From Xanthomonas sp. Leaf148 (GTDB taxonomy: Bacteria; Pseudomonadota; Gammaproteobacteria; Xanthomonadales; Xanthomonadaceae), in contig NZ_LMOP01000008.1 of NCBI RefSeq assembly GCF_001423585.1, forward strand, positions 670,982 through 734,981: 64,000 nt of DNA. The letters run 5' to 3'. The position numbers were made by a program, and so were the translations under genes. Shown piece after piece: positions 56,250 to 64,000 of the stretch. A model generated the notes under the pieces. It had not been told where the DNA came from. It was given only the letters and a program-made list of their open reading frames with translations, and ran no database searches. Numbering within the stretch: the stretch's first letter is position 1; the number at the start of each line of letters is the position of its first letter.

Positions 56250-57620
56250 ATGGCGATTCATTCCTCCGTACTCGAACTGATTGGCAACACGCCGATCGTC
56301 AAGGCCCAGCGCCTGGACACCGGCGTCTGCGAGCTGTTCCTCAAGCTGGAGGCGAACAATCCCGGCGGGTCGATCAAGGATCGCATCGGCCTGTCGATGA
56401 TCGAAGCGGCCGAGCAGCGCGGCGACCTCAGCCCCGGCGCCACGCTGGTGGAAGGCACGGCCGGCAATACCGGCCTGGGTCTGGCCCTGGTGGCGCAGCA
56501 GAAGGGCTACCAGCTGATTCTGGTGGTGCCGGACAAGATGAGTCGCGAGAAGATCTTCAATCTCAAGGCCATGGGCGCCAATGTGGTGCTGACCCGTTCG
56601 GACGTGGCCAAGGGCCACCCGGAGTACTACCAGGACCTGGCTGCCAAGATCGCCGCCGAAACCCCCGGCGCGTACTTCATCAATCAGTTCGGTAACCCGG
56701 ACAACCCGGCTGCGCATGAGTTCGGCACCGGCCCGGAAATCCTGGCGCAGATGGACGGCCAGCTGGACGCGATCGTGTTCGGCTGCGGCAGCTCCGGCAC
56801 CATGACCGGCCTGTCGCGCGCCTTCGCCACCGCCTCGCCGCACACCGAACTGGTGCTGGCCGACCCGGTGGGCTCGATCCTGACCCAGTACATCGAAGAA
56901 GGCACCGTCAGCGAGAAGTCCGGCAGCTGGCTGGTCGAAGGCATCGGCGAAGATTTTCTGCCGGATATCTCGGATTTTTCGCGGGTCAAGAAGGCCTATT
57001 CGATCAGCGATGCCGAAAGCTTCCACACCGCGCGCGAGCTGCTGGCCAAAGAAGGCATCCTCGGCGGCTCGTCCACCGGCACGTTGCTGGCCGCAGCGCT
57101 GAAGTATTGCCGCGAGCAGACCACGCCCAAGCGTGTGCTGGTGTTCGTGTGCGATACCGGCAACAAGTATCTGTCGAAGATGTACAACGACTACTGGATG
57201 CTCGACAACGGTTTCCTGGAGCGCCCGCAACATGGCGACCTGCGCGACCTGATCCTGCGCCCGTACAACAAGCGCGACACCGTCGTCGTGGGTCCGAAGG
57301 ACCTGCTGACCACCGCCTACCAGCGCATGAAGCTCTACGACGTGTCGCAGCTGCCGGTGATCGATGATGGCCAACTGGTCGGCATCGTCGACGAAAGCGA
57401 TGTGCTGCTGCATGTGTATGGCGATGAAGCGCGCTTTCGCGATCCGATCTCCACTGCCATGGTCAGCAAACTCGATCGCCTGGATGTCGCTTCCCCGATC
57501 GAAGCGCTGCTGCCGGTGTTCGACCGCGGCCAGGTCGCCATCGTCATGGACGGCACGCAATTCCTGGGCCTGATCACCCGCATCGATCTGCTCAACTACC
57601 TGCGTCGCCGCGTGCAGTGA
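56250..57620 (+). CDS. cbs: Cystathionine beta-synthase
   Basis: A 456-residue PLP enzyme joining serine and homocysteine in reverse transsulfuration. The PLP lysine is Lys43 in NPGGSIKDRIG, and GTAGNTGLGLALVAQ and GSSGTMTG are the substrate and phosphate loops. Two C-terminal CBS domains (about 335-456, with VIDDGQLVGIVDESDV and FLGLITRIDLLNYL) probably regulate it. In Xanthomonas this gene and metB mark one edge of the LPS locus. Confidence 0.94.
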   Translation: MAIHSSVLELIGNTPIVKAQRLDTGVCELFLKLEANNPGGSIKDRIGLSMIEAAEQRGDLSPGATLVEGTAGNTGLGLALVAQQKGYQLILVVPDKMSREKIFNLKAMGANVVLTRSDVAKGHPEYYQDLAAKIAAETPGAYFINQFGNPDNPAAHEFGTGPEILAQMDGQLDAIVFGCGSSGTMTGLSRAFATASPHTELVLADPVGSILTQYIEEGTVSEKSGSWLVEGIGEDFLPDISDFSRVKKAYSISDAESFHTARELLAKEGILGGSSTGTLLAAALKYCREQTTPKRVLVFVCDTGNKYLSKMYNDYWMLDNGFLERPQHGDLRDLILRPYNKRDTVVVGPKDLLTTAYQRMKLYDVSQLPVIDDGQLVGIVDESDVLLHVYGDEARFRDPISTAMVSKLDRLDVASPIEALLPVFDRGQVAIVMDGTQFLGLITRIDLLNYLRRRVQ

Positions 57621-57709
57621 TCGCGCAAGGCCGCGCGTGTCAGTGAGACGCGCGGCATTGGCCGTTCAGACCTGCTTGATACAATCGCCCACTTTTTCCG
57701 GGAACCTCC

Positions 57710-58897
57710 ATGTCCAACCGCATTACCAAGAGCCACGATGGCGAGCGCGCATTGGCGCTTGCAACGCTGGCGATCCATGGAGGGCAGTCGCCAGATCCGA
57801 GCACCGGCGCAGTGATGCCGCCGATCTACGCGACGTCCACCTACGCGCAGTCCAGCCCCGGCGAGCATCAGGGTTTCGAGTACTCGCGCACTCATAACCC
57901 GACGCGGTTTGCGTACGAGCGCTGCGTTGCCGCGCTGGAAGGCGGCACGCGCGCGTTCGCGTTTGCCTCGGGCATGGCCGCCACCTCCACCGTGATGGAA
58001 TTGCTGGATGCCGGCAGCCACGTGGTGGCGATGGACGACCTGTATGGCGGCACCTTCCGCCTGTTCGAGCGCGTGCGTCGCCGCACCGCCGGCCTGGATT
58101 TCAGCTTCGTCGACCTGACCGACCCGGCCGCCTTCGAAGCCGCGATCCGCCCCGACACCAAGATGGTGTGGATCGAAACCCCGACCAACCCGATGCTCAA
58201 GCTGGTCGACATCGCAGCGATTGCTGCCATTGCCCGCAAGCACGGCTTGCTGATCGTGGTCGACAACACCTTCGCCTCGCCGATGCTGCAACGCCCGCTT
58301 GAGTTGGGCGCCGACATCGTCGTGCATTCGGCCACCAAGTACCTCAACGGTCACTCCGACATGGTCGGCGGCATCGCGGTGGTTGGCGACAACGCCGAGC
58401 TTGCCGAACAACTGGCCTTCCTGCAGAACTCTATCGGCGGCGTACAAGGCCCGTTCGACAGCTTCCTCGCCCTACGCGGATTGAAGACCTTGCCGCTGCG
58501 CATGCGTGCGCACTGCGAGAACGCACTGGCGCTGGCGCAGTGGCTGGAAACCCATCCCGCCATTGAAAAGGTGATCTACCCCGGCTTGGCCTCGCACCCG
58601 CAGCACGCACTGGCCAAGCGCCAGATGTCCGGCTTCGGCGGCATCGTCTCCATCGTGCTCAAGGGTGGCTTCGACGCAGCCAAGCGCTTCTGCGAAAAGA
58701 CCGAACTGTTCACCCTGGCCGAATCGCTGGGCGGCGTGGAAAGCCTGGTCAATCATCCCGCCGTCATGACGCACGCCTCCATCCCAGTAGCCCGCCGCGA
58801 ACAACTCGGTATCAGCGATGCGCTGGTGCGGTTGAGTGTGGGGGTTGAGGATGTGGGGGATTTGCGTGGGGATTTGGATCGTGCTCTTAACTATTGA
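57710..58897 (+). CDS. metB: Cystathionine gamma-synthase/lyase
   Basis: A 395-residue PLP enzyme of the Cys/Met metabolism family. The PLP lysine is Lys210 in VVHSATKYLNGHSDM; EYSRTHNPTR and SGMAATSTVM are the other signatures. Sequence alone does not separate synthase from gamma-lyase; next to cbs a lyase role would complete reverse transsulfuration. Known Xanthomonas LPS loci are named as flanked by metB, hence the symbol. Confidence 0.85.
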   Translation: MSNRITKSHDGERALALATLAIHGGQSPDPSTGAVMPPIYATSTYAQSSPGEHQGFEYSRTHNPTRFAYERCVAALEGGTRAFAFASGMAATSTVMELLDAGSHVVAMDDLYGGTFRLFERVRRRTAGLDFSFVDLTDPAAFEAAIRPDTKMVWIETPTNPMLKLVDIAAIAAIARKHGLLIVVDNTFASPMLQRPLELGADIVVHSATKYLNGHSDMVGGIAVVGDNAELAEQLAFLQNSIGGVQGPFDSFLALRGLKTLPLRMRAHCENALALAQWLETHPAIEKVIYPGLASHPQHALAKRQMSGFGGIVSIVLKGGFDAAKRFCEKTELFTLAESLGGVESLVNHPAVMTHASIPVARREQLGISDALVRLSVGVEDVGDLRGDLDRALNY

Positions 58898-58956
58898 GAC
58901 GACGGCTGTGGATTGGTCGACGTATCGGGATAGCCTGCCACATGTGTGCCTGGCCC

Positions 58957-59265
58957 ATGACTATCATGGTTGATAGCCACTCATCTGAAGGACGGTTGCG
59001 CAGCTGGATTGCCAAGTGCATGCGTTACGTGTTGCTGCGACCAACCCTTAAGAAACCGGTCATGCAGCTACTGGCGATGGTGCCGGGCCTGTCGCTGTCG
59101 TTGAAACGATTTGGCGTCCGTGCCGGACTTGCACAATCCATGGGGCCTGGACACTTGACAATACATGCACGCCATCAAAATCTCTTGCGGCAGGGAAAGC
59201 TTTCGGTGCGCGAAGCCCAAATATATCGTGAACTGTCCAAGGCTATGGCCAAGAGGCAGGGCTAA
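58957..59265 (+). CDS. Short hypothetical protein, possible remnant of a surface-polysaccharide enzyme
   Basis: A protein of about 102 residues (ATG at 58966 also possible; neither has a good ribosome binding site). It holds RSWIAKCMRYVLLRPTLKK, a hydrophobic segment, and an end with LSVREAQIYRELSKAMAKR. The wording resembles the C-terminal tail of large enzymes from Xanthomonas LPS clusters, so this may be a leftover tail of a replaced gene rather than a functional protein. It ends 2 bases before the glycosyltransferase start. Confidence 0.5.
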   Translation: MTIMVDSHSSEGRLRSWIAKCMRYVLLRPTLKKPVMQLLAMVPGLSLSLKRFGVRAGLAQSMGPGHLTIHARHQNLLRQGKLSVREAQIYRELSKAMAKRQG

Positions 59266-59267
59266 AA

Positions 59268-62200
59268 GTGCGCATTGTCCTTGACTTGCAGGGTGCTCAA
59301 ACCAGTAGCCGGGATCGTGGAATAGGTCGCTATTCGCTCGCCTTGGCGGAAGCGATGTTGCGTCAGCCGCGCAATCATGAGTTTTGGATTGTCACGAACG
59401 CTGATATCGCCCCACCTGATCTAGGTGATATAGCAGTTCTGGTGCCACCCGAACGGCGAGTTTCTTTTCGAACCCTGCAATCCACGCATTGGCAGGACTC
59501 GGCGAATTGCTGGCGCCGCATGGCTTCTGAGCGTGCGCGGGAAGCGTTCCTGCGCGCCCTTAAACCTGATGTCGTCCATGTGTCGAGCTTGATGGAGGGT
59601 TCGCAGGATTGCGCCGTGACGTCGATCGGGGCTAGCCCGGAATCCGTTTTTACTGCAGCGACGCTCTATGATCTCATCCCGATGCATCACTCTGAATATC
59701 TTTCTGCCGCCTGGGCGGAGCGGTGGTATCAGGATAAATTGGCCTCGTTAAAGCGTGCCAACTTGTTGTTGGCAATTTCCGACTATGTTCGATCAGACGC
59801 GATGGAGATGCTCTCTATCCCTGCAGAACGCATTGTCAATATCTCATCCGCTGCTGCAAGCACTTTCAAGCCAATTCCTGTTGACTTTGAAATTCGACAA
59901 CGCTTCTCAATCGATTATGGAATTCTTGGTCCCTACATGATGTATAGCGGGGCAATGGATGTTCGCAAAAATCTAGAATGCCTGCTTGTCGCGTATTCGA
60001 TGCTCTCAGCAGCTTCAATAGCTCGTTGCCAGTTGGTCGTCAGCGGGCGGCTGAGCTCATTGGAGCGTGACCGGTTAGGGCTGATTGCGAATCGACTATG
60101 CATCGCACCGGATCGCCTTGTATTGGTGGGACATGTCTCGGATCTAGAGCTCGCGCAACTATATAGCGGCGCTGAACTCTTTGTGTTTCCGTCGCTGCAC
60201 GAGGGATTTGGGCTCCCCATTCTTGAGGCGATGGCATGTGGTGCGCCTGTTATTGGCTCAAACCTTACTAGCATTCCTGAGGTGCTCGCGCGACGTGATG
60301 CTCTGTTTGATCCGAAGAATCCCTCGGCGATTGCGGTGGCAATCGAGCGAGTACTGTGTGAGCCTGCCTTTGCACAAGATCTGCGGCAGTATGGATTACG
60401 GAGGTCTCATGAATTTTCTTGGGCCTCAAGCGCCTCGCGGGCGCTAGATGCATTTGAGAGCCGCGCTCGGACAGGGGAGGCGATAGGAGGATGGGCGCAC
60501 ATGCTGGACACCCAAGGCGCCGACAGGTGTGTGCTTATCGGTGAGTTGGTGGATGTGGATAGCGCGTCAGTTGCTGCCAATGACCATGATCTGATGTCTG
60601 CTGCCGCCGCATTGGCGGCAAACGAAGAGATGATCAGGAATGCCTATCGTCACCGCGAGCCGTTGGCTGCTAAGCCTTCGTGGAGAGTCGAAGGTCCCTT
60701 CGATAGCAGCTACAGCCTGGCTCTTGTGAATCGTGAGTTAGCAAAAGCATTGAATGATTTGGGTCTGCATGTTGCTCTTCACTCTACTGATGGTATCGGG
60801 GACATTCTCCCGGACCCGCAGTTCATGAAGTCGGTTCCCGAACTCGAAAAGCTACACGCCCAGGCTGCTCGGCTGATACCCCGTCAGGCTGACGTCAGCA
60901 GCCGCCTCCTCTACCCACCCCGTGTCGCCGACATGGATTCACGCTTTAACTTTCTACACGCTTATGCATGGGAGGAATCCGAAATCCCGTCTGCATGGAT
61001 CGAAGATTTCAATGAGTTCCTTCAAGGCATCAGTGCCCTCTCGTCTCATGTCTGCAAAGTACTGATCGACAACGGGGTTGGCTTGCCTATTGGGGTGTGT
61101 GGGGCGGGCGTTGATCACTGGAGTCGAGTCTCGGACGATGGCGTGTTTCCACTGAATGCTCGTAGCTTTCGGTTTCTCCACGTCTCATCCTGCTTACCTC
61201 GAAAAGGTGTAGACGTTCTGTTGCAGTCATACGCTGAGGTATTTAACGATGCTGATGATGTAACGCTGATTATCAAAACATTTGCTAACCCTCAGCAAAA
61301 CGTCAGGCATCTTCTACATCAGCTGCAAAAAAATAACGCGCGCTTTCCTCATGTCATCTTCATTGAACAGGATGTCGACAGTGCTCAATTGAAAAGCCTT
61401 TATGCACAATGTCATGTCATGGTTGCTCCAAGTCGCGCGGAGGGATTTGGATTGCCATTGGCTGAGGCAATGATGTCAGGCTTGGCGGTAATCACCACTG
61501 GCTGGGGAGGGCAGTGCGATTTCTGTACTCCAGAGACTTCGTGGTTGATCGATTATGAGTTCGCGAAAGCAGATACTATTTTTGACCTGCCGGATTCCGT
61601 GTGGGCAGAGCCATCCCCGGAGCACCTGTCTCGGCTTCTAAGGGAGGTCTGGGAACTGCCTGAAGAGGTACGCAGTCTCCGCACCAAGCGTGGTCAGAGT
61701 CTGCTGAGTGAGCACTTCACATGGTCCGCTGCTGCGCATCGTTTGCTGCATTTCGCCAGCGATGTTTCGAGGTTGCCAAAAGATGATTCAATGCCCAAGG
61801 TTGCCTGGGTGGGCTCGCTCGACTGCAAGCGAAGTGCCTCTATTGCAGTCAGTGAGCTCATCCATGGACTGCCATATGAGGTGAGGATCCTTTCCGAACT
61901 TGATGTCAACAACGTCGAAATGAAAGTGGAATCCCTGCCATGCTGGCGCGGCGAATCAATAGATTGCGCGAAAGTCCTGTTGGCCGAAATAGAAGCTTTG
62001 AATCCAACTTGGGTGCTCATTCACTACCAAATAGGACTAATAGCGCAAGATCAACTTGAGCTGCTATTGGCGCAACTAAGAGTGGGACGGACGAGCATCG
62101 TGCTGCTGTTGGAGAATGATGAAGACATTGTTGCATGGTCGGATTCATTGCTTACTCAAGTCAGGCACTGCGCCCGCGTTCTTGTACCGGATGTAGATGG

Positions 62201-62480
62201 TCTCAATGCATTGCGCAGGCGTGGGGTCGTCGACATATCCGCAATTCTTCCGCGTCGCTCGCTTGCAGAAGCTCAAGAGCAGGCTGGGGTATCGCCGTCT
62301 ATTCGTCTCCGGAATATGCTGCGTGCAATTCACTTATCTTCAAAAATAACGCGCGGGGCTTCTATACAGTGCGGTCTTTCGCAGCAAGATGTTTTAAATA
62401 ATGTCGATCCTTTTAAGTCTTTTCCTCCGCAGCGATCTTTTGCGGTGGCCACATGTAGTGCCGGTGAGGCGTCTCAATGA
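59268..62480 (+). CDS. Multidomain glycosyltransferase of O-antigen synthesis
   Basis: A 1070-residue protein. A first GT4-type domain covers about 1-400, with RGIGRYSLALAEAML near the start and the donor-site motif HEGFGLPILEAMACGAPV near 310. A second covers about 455-840, with RAEGFGLPLAEAMMSGLAV near 725. A third region (about 845-1010) looks like the acceptor half of another glycosyltransferase without a donor half. It probably adds two or more sugars of the O-chain on the lipid carrier in the cytoplasm. The start is GTG at 59268. Codon use is more A/T-rich than in genes before metB. Its end overlaps wzm by 4 bases. Confidence 0.88.
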   Translation: MRIVLDLQGAQTSSRDRGIGRYSLALAEAMLRQPRNHEFWIVTNADIAPPDLGDIAVLVPPERRVSFRTLQSTHWQDSANCWRRMASERAREAFLRALKPDVVHVSSLMEGSQDCAVTSIGASPESVFTAATLYDLIPMHHSEYLSAAWAERWYQDKLASLKRANLLLAISDYVRSDAMEMLSIPAERIVNISSAAASTFKPIPVDFEIRQRFSIDYGILGPYMMYSGAMDVRKNLECLLVAYSMLSAASIARCQLVVSGRLSSLERDRLGLIANRLCIAPDRLVLVGHVSDLELAQLYSGAELFVFPSLHEGFGLPILEAMACGAPVIGSNLTSIPEVLARRDALFDPKNPSAIAVAIERVLCEPAFAQDLRQYGLRRSHEFSWASSASRALDAFESRARTGEAIGGWAHMLDTQGADRCVLIGELVDVDSASVAANDHDLMSAAAALAANEEMIRNAYRHREPLAAKPSWRVEGPFDSSYSLALVNRELAKALNDLGLHVALHSTDGIGDILPDPQFMKSVPELEKLHAQAARLIPRQADVSSRLLYPPRVADMDSRFNFLHAYAWEESEIPSAWIEDFNEFLQGISALSSHVCKVLIDNGVGLPIGVCGAGVDHWSRVSDDGVFPLNARSFRFLHVSSCLPRKGVDVLLQSYAEVFNDADDVTLIIKTFANPQQNVRHLLHQLQKNNARFPHVIFIEQDVDSAQLKSLYAQCHVMVAPSRAEGFGLPLAEAMMSGLAVITTGWGGQCDFCTPETSWLIDYEFAKADTIFDLPDSVWAEPSPEHLSRLLREVWELPEEVRSLRTKRGQSLLSEHFTWSAAAHRLLHFASDVSRLPKDDSMPKVAWVGSLDCKRSASIAVSELIHGLPYEVRILSELDVNNVEMKVESLPCWRGESIDCAKVLLAEIEALNPTWVLIHYQIGLIAQDQLELLLAQLRVGRTSIVLLLENDEDIVAWSDSLLTQVRHCARVLVPDVDGLNALRRRGVVDISAILPRRSLAEAQEQAGVSPSIRLRNMLRAIHLSSKITRGASIQCGLSQQDVLNNVDPFKSFPPQRSFAVATCSAGEASQ

Positions 62481-63271
62481 ATGATATGTTGCGAGCCCTT
62501 TGGGGCTATAGACATTTTGTGTTGTCTTCCATACGGAACGACCTGAAGATAAGGTTCGTGCGTAGCAAGCTTGGTGGTTTGTGGATGATCATCCATCCGT
62601 TGCTCCAGGTGTTGATCTTCGCAACGATCCTGTCCACAGTGTTGTCGGCGAAGTTGCCTGGTATAGATAATAAGTACGCCTACGCGCTTTACCTTATGTC
62701 GGGCACGCTGTGCTGGAGTTTGTTCGCTGAGACACTTAGTAGGTGCGTCACGCTATTCGTAGACAGCGGTAACCTCATGAAAAAAATGTCGTTCCCCCGA
62801 ATCTGCTTGCCATTTATCGCGGGCGGGACCATGTTGGTCAATAACATATTATTACTTTTCGCCATCTTCTTAGTCTTCGCTGCGCTAGGTCACCTGCCTG
62901 GTCTTAATGCGTTATGGTTGCCGGTATTGATGCTAATTACCTTATCATTCGCAATGTCAATTGGCCTTCTTCTTGGTGTGTTGAACGTCTTCATGCGCGA
63001 TATTGGACAGGTGGTGCCGGTTGTGCTGCAGGCATTGTTCTGGTTAACTCCAATTGTTTACAACATTCGTATACTGCCGGAGCATGTTCAGGGTATTTTT
63101 GCACTGAATCCTCTTTACCCACTTGTGACTAGCTACCAAAACGTTCTGCTTTACGATAAGCCTCCCGTATGGGGAGGGATAACATGGCTTTTGGTAATAA
63201 CGCTCGTCGTTGGTCCAATAGCGCTGCTCTTGTTTCGTCGTGCAAGTTCAGAAATGGTGGACGTGTTATGA
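62477..63271 (+). CDS. wzm: O-antigen ABC transporter permease
   Basis: A 264-residue ABC-2 type permease with about six membrane helices; the start holds SIRNDLKIRFVRSKLGGLWM and the core LMKKMSFPRICLP, both usual in Wzm/KpsM/RfbD-type exporters. With Wzt it flips the undecaprenyl-linked O-chain to the periplasm. The ATG overlaps the glycosyltransferase stop, and its stop overlaps the wzt ATG, so the three are coupled. Confidence 0.93.
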   Translation: MNDMLRALWGYRHFVLSSIRNDLKIRFVRSKLGGLWMIIHPLLQVLIFATILSTVLSAKLPGIDNKYAYALYLMSGTLCWSLFAETLSRCVTLFVDSGNLMKKMSFPRICLPFIAGGTMLVNNILLLFAIFLVFAALGHLPGLNALWLPVLMLITLSFAMSIGLLLGVLNVFMRDIGQVVPVVLQALFWLTPIVYNIRILPEHVQGIFALNPLYPLVTSYQNVLLYDKPPVWGGITWLLVITLVVGPIALLLFRRASSEMVDVL

Positions 63272-64000
63272 ACGGTGAGTTGATTCTTTCCGGTGTCGGC
63301 AAGGCATATCGCAATTGGGGTAGTGAATGGAAGCGTATTGCATCGTGGCTCGGATTTCCGACGCAGCCGATTGAAGAGCATTGGGTATTAAACGATATAA
63401 ATCTGCATGTCCGTGCTGGTGAGACAATAGGTCTGATCGGTCAGAATGGTGCGGGCAAGAGTACGTTGCTTAAAATCGTGACGGGCACCGTGCGGCCCAC
63501 GGTTGGTAGTGCAGATCACAATGGACGCATCGCAGCGATTCTAGAGCTAGGTATGGGTTTTAATCCTGAATTGACTGGGCGCCAAAACGTCATTCATGCT
63601 TCAGGATTGATGGGTTATGAGGTTTCGCAAGTGCTTGAGGCAATGCCTGATATCGAAGCATTCGCTGAAATCGGGGAATATTTTGATCAGCCAGTACGCA
63701 CTTATTCCAGCGGAATGCAGATGCGCGTCGCTTTCAGTGTCGCAACGGCATTTAAGCCAGACATACTAATCGTGGATGAAGCGCTGTCGGTCGGTGACTC
63801 ATACTTTCAACACAAGAGCTTTGACCGTATTCGTACTTTTCGTGAGCAGGGAACGTCCATCCTTTTCGTCTCGCACGGTATGTCTGAAGTCAAGACGCTC
63901 TGTGATCGCGTTATCTTGCTTGACGCAGGGCGTGTGCTGAAAGATGGGGCGCCTGATGAAGTCGTTGATTTTTACAACGCGCTTGTAGCGAAAAAGGAAA
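63268..64000 (+). CDS. wzt: O-antigen ABC transporter ATP-binding protein, partial
   Basis: The first 244 residues of a Wzt-type ATPase, cut by the window end. Walker A GQNGAGKSTLLK, the signature YSSGMQMRVAFS and Walker B DILIVDEALSVGD are present, with the LGMGFNPELTGRQN loop typical of polysaccharide exporters. Whether it carries the C-terminal O-chain binding domain of the O8/O9a type cannot be seen. It overlaps wzm by 4 bases (ATGA). Confidence 0.93.
   Translation, partial: MNGELILSGVGKAYRNWGSEWKRIASWLGFPTQPIEEHWVLNDINLHVRAGETIGLIGQNGAGKSTLLKIVTGTVRPTVGSADHNGRIAAILELGMGFNPELTGRQNVIHASGLMGYEVSQVLEAMPDIEAFAEIGEYFDQPVRTYSSGMQMRVAFSVATAFKPDILIVDEALSVGDSYFQHKSFDRIRTFREQGTSILFVSHGMSEVKTLCDRVILLDAGRVLKDGAPDEVVDFYNALVAKKE

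Overview
The window is about 64 kb of a high-GC gammaproteobacterial chromosome. Everything points to Xanthomonas (Xanthomonadaceae). It carries a copL-copA-copB copper locus, a type IV secretion effector with the Xanthomonadales XVIPCD tail next to a lipoprotein immunity gene, a secreted AroQ-gamma chorismate mutase, and cbs-metB leading into an O-antigen (wzm/wzt) locus. No rRNA, tRNA, CRISPR array or intact insertion sequence was seen.

Layout. 1-2.5 kb: a dispersed repeat copy, a DUF6624 exported protein and a convergent outer-membrane barrel protein. 2.5-10 kb: the complete F1Fo ATP synthase operon atpIBEFHAGDC, with unusual long inverted repeats built of GGGATTC-like heptamers in its last three gaps. 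10-14.5 kb: secreted chorismate mutase, GtrA-like protein, glmU and a beta-helix protein whose signal-peptide coding region contains a copy of the dispersed repeat. 14.5-22.8 kb: a seven-gene minus-strand unit encoding a HlyD-type adaptor, an ABC ATPase, two FtsX-type permeases, a small PDZ-like periplasmic protein, an NtrC-type response regulator and its histidine kinase. It is preceded by a near-perfect sigma-54 promoter and a cluster of TGTCC/GGACA palindromes. 22.9-29.8 kb: glmS, a large secreted beta-helix protein and two unknown proteins. 29.9-32.8 kb: the antibacterial effector and immunity pair. 33-37.5 kb: gloA and copLAB. 37.6-55.4 kb: mostly housekeeping genes (a cysteine-synthase-like enzyme, prlC, fabAB, dinB, gph, a free methionine sulfoxide reductase, bioD, a phasin, queD, rhlE, fumarylacetoacetase/maiA, pilU, an OmpA-like pair). 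55.4-58.9 kb: a structured intergenic region ending in its own terminator just before ydcH, then cbs and metB. 58.9-64 kb: the start of the LPS O-antigen locus, visibly richer in A/T than the rest, with a short possible remnant ORF, a 1070-residue multidomain glycosyltransferase, wzm and wzt (cut by the window end).

The most interesting material is (1) the self-contained sigma-54/two-component/ABC-FtsX export system, (2) a family of about 142-bp elements with terminal inverted repeats, five copies here, one of them apparently supplying the hydrophobic core of a signal peptide, (3) the effector combining a lytic transglycosylase-like domain, an NlpC/P60-like domain and a peptidoglycan-binding domain, and (4) a probable untranslated RNA in front of ydcH. 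All identifications come from reading the sequence and remembered family motifs; no database search was run.
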